A DNA stretch of 25,306 nt from Terrimesophilobacter sp044508495 (lineage in GTDB: Bacteria; Actinomycetota; Actinomycetes; Actinomycetales; Microbacteriaceae), in contig JBIQHP010000019.1 in NCBI GenBank assembly GCA_044508495.1, forward strand, positions 1 through 25,306, given 5' to 3'. A model generated the notes under the pieces. It did no database searches, was not told the origin of the DNA, and saw only the letters and a list, made by a program, of their open reading frames with translations. The stretch's first letter is position 1, and each line of letters begins with the position of its first letter. Shown one piece after another: positions 23,771 through 25,306 of this stretch. The translations under genes and the position numbers were made by a program.

Positions 23771-25287
23771 CCTCGACGACGCGCGAGCAGTTCGACGCCC
23801 TCCTCGCCGACCATCGGGTCGTCCCCGTCATCCGGGAGCTCTTCGCGGACGGCGAGACCCCGGTCGGGATCTACCGCAAGCTCGCGAAGGGGGCGCCGGG
23901 CACGTTCCTGCTCGAGTCGGCGGAGCAGGGCGGCATCTGGTCGCGCTACTCCTTCATCGGGGTGTCGAGCTTCGGCGTCCTGACCCAGGACGAAGGACAG
24001 GCGCTCTGGCTCGACTACGGCCTCCCGGCGGAGCGCGCGCTCGGCGCCGGCGCGCCGACCGGACCCCTCGAGGCGATCAGCGCGCTGCACTCCCGCTGGG
24101 CCACCCCGCGCATCCCGGGCCAGCCGCCGCTCACCGGCGGTCTCATCGGCTTCATCGGCTGGGAGGCGATCCGCCAGATCGAGAGCCTTCCGGATGCCCC
24201 TCCCGCCGACTACCCGATCCCCGGGCAGGCCCTCGGCTTCGTGCGCGAGCTCGTCGTCGTCGACCACCGGACCGGGATGGTCCTGCTCATCGCGACGGCG
24301 CTCAACGACGGCGTGGACGGCCCCGACACGCTCTGGGCCGCGGCGACCGACTCGCTCGACTCCCTCGCCTCGCGACTCGCGGAGCCGACCGAGGCCTGGC
24401 TGGCCGAGGCGGACCTCCGCCGGGAGCCGGCTGCGCGGCATCGTGTCGGCGAAGCCGACTTCGCCGCCTCGGTCGAGTCCGGCAAGCGGTACATCCGGGA
24501 GGGCGACGTCTTCCAGGTCGTCCTCTCCCAGCGCTTCGACCACGAGGTGACGGCCGAGCCCATCGACGTGTACCGGGTGCTGCGCACCCTCAACCCGAGC
24601 CCCTACATGTACCTGCTCTCGCTCGCCGACCCGGCCGGAGAGCCCTACTGGGTCGTCGGGTCCTCGCCCGAGGCACTCGTCAAGGCCGACCACGGCCGGG
24701 TCTACATGCATCCGATCGCCGGCTCGCGGCCGCGCGGCGACTCGCCGGAGCGCGATCTCGAGCTCGCGAACGAGCTCCTCGCCGACGAGAAGGAGCGCGC
24801 GGAGCACCTCATGCTCGTCGACCTCGCCCGCAACGACCTGCTCAAGGTCTGCGCGCCCGCGAGCGTCGAGGTCACCGAGTTCATGCAGGTCGAGCGCTTC
24901 AGCCACATCATGCACCTCGTCTCCTCGGTCGAGGGCGATCTGCGGCCCGAGGCGAAGCCCATCGACGTCTTCCGGGCGACCTTTCCCGCCGGCACCCTCT
25001 CCGGGGCGCCCAAGCCGCGCGCGCTCGAGATCATCGACGAGCTCGAACCGGCCCAACGGGGCCTCTACGGTGGGGTGGTCGGCTACTTCGGGTTCTCGGG
25101 CGACCTCGACCTCGCGATCGCCATCCGCACCGCGACGATCGCGGGCGGCGTCGCGCGCGTGCAGGCGGGTGCCGGGATCGTGGCGGACTCCGATCCGGCC
25201 TCCGAGTTCCAGGAGTCCCGGAACAAGGCCGCCGCGCCCCTCCAGGCGGTCGCCGCGGCGAACGCGATGCGGAGGATCGGGAGATGA
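23767..25287 (+). CDS. trpE: Anthranilate synthase component I
   Basis: First tryptophan step: chorismate plus ammonia or glutamine to anthranilate, with TrpG (not in window) as glutaminase. The 506 residues carry the N-terminal feedback motif LLES (48-51, with Ser51) that binds tryptophan, then the chorismate-binding core: GDVFQVVLSQRF, NPSPYMYLL, VGSSPEALVK, PIAGSRPRG, ERAEHLMLVDLARNDL, FPAGTLSGAPKPRA, GLYGGVVGYFG, and VQAGAGIVADSDP. All residues expected for anthranilate rather than aminodeoxychorismate synthase appear, including the regulatory LLES. The start overlaps hisI. No trp leader peptide or attenuator is possible at this junction, so control must lie upstream at hisE or act by feedback. 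Confidence 0.96.
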   Translation: MTSTTREQFDALLADHRVVPVIRELFADGETPVGIYRKLAKGAPGTFLLESAEQGGIWSRYSFIGVSSFGVLTQDEGQALWLDYGLPAERALGAGAPTGPLEAISALHSRWATPRIPGQPPLTGGLIGFIGWEAIRQIESLPDAPPADYPIPGQALGFVRELVVVDHRTGMVLLIATALNDGVDGPDTLWAAATDSLDSLASRLAEPTEAWLAEADLRREPAARHRVGEADFAASVESGKRYIREGDVFQVVLSQRFDHEVTAEPIDVYRVLRTLNPSPYMYLLSLADPAGEPYWVVGSSPEALVKADHGRVYMHPIAGSRPRGDSPERDLELANELLADEKERAEHLMLVDLARNDLLKVCAPASVEVTEFMQVERFSHIMHLVSSVEGDLRPEAKPIDVFRATFPAGTLSGAPKPRALEIIDELEPAQRGLYGGVVGYFGFSGDLDLAIAIRTATIAGGVARVQAGAGIVADSDPASEFQESRNKAAAPLQAVAAANAMRRIGR

Positions 25288-25306
25288 CGGCGCGGGAGAC
25301 GACGGC
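25284..25306 (+). CDS. Start of a further gene overlapping trpE (truncated by window end)
   Basis: ATG 25284 overlaps the trpE stop as ATGA, the same junction used repeatedly in this window, and the seven readable codons give MTARETT. Too little is visible to identify it. In related actinobacteria a small tryptophan-biosynthesis-associated membrane protein gene commonly follows trpE and precedes trpC, so that is the best guess, from context alone. Confidence 0.4.

Overview
This 25.3 kb window is a piece of a very G+C-rich (about 70% by eye) actinobacterial chromosome. It most probably comes from Microbacteriaceae. The signs are the gene order (pyrR-pyrB-pyrC-membrane protein-carA-carB-pyrF, then an mIHF-like gene, gmk, rpoZ, coaBC, metK, priA, fmt, rsmB, rpe, as around Rv1379-Rv1408 of Mycobacterium tuberculosis), the helicase-dead actinobacterial type of PriA, the type 2 (mycobacterial) OMP decarboxylase, and TANNNT -10 boxes placed 6-7 bases before start codons, which is typical of actinobacterial leaderless genes. 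All 28 genes lie on the + strand. No gene-free stretch exceeds about 75 bases, and I see no tRNA, rRNA, insertion sequence, prophage or CRISPR.

Layout: (1) 1-2785, shikimate pathway: aroC (3' part), aroK, aroB, aroQ. (2) 2803-3809, efp and nusB (translation and transcription elongation). (3) 3805-12481, the pyrimidine operon: a promoter and a PyrR-binding leader that can hide the pyrR Shine-Dalgarno, then pyrR, pyrB, pyrC, a small conserved membrane protein, carA, carB, pyrF. (4) 12469-14891, a fused mIHF-guanylate kinase, rpoZ and coaBC. (5) 14934-20381, metK, priA, fmt and rsmB. (6) 20391-21445, rpe and an FKBP-type prolyl isomerase. (7) 21477-25287, hisE, hisG, hisF, hisI and trpE, followed by the first codons of another gene.

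The genes are housekeeping and biosynthetic. The first block makes chorismate, which TrpE consumes at the far end. The pyr block makes UMP de novo up to orotidylate decarboxylation; pyrD and pyrE are not here. The his block carries steps 1, 2, 3 and the HisF half of step 5; hisA, hisH, hisB, hisC and hisD are elsewhere. Many junctions are ATGA or TGATG overlaps, implying translational coupling. I infer several internal promoters from -10 boxes, three of them sharing bases with the stop codon of the gene upstream.

The most unusual points are the in-frame fusion of an mIHF-type DNA-binding domain to guanylate kinase (whose P-loop also lacks its usual hydroxyl residues), a strongly over-represented 7-mer GGATGCC/GGCATCC that overrides local codon preference, stop codons embedded in -10 hexamers, a 20-bp-period repeat in front of metK, and the uncharacterised membrane protein inside the pyrimidine operon. 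I did not find a wholly new multi-gene system such as a defence island or secretion locus; this is core genome.
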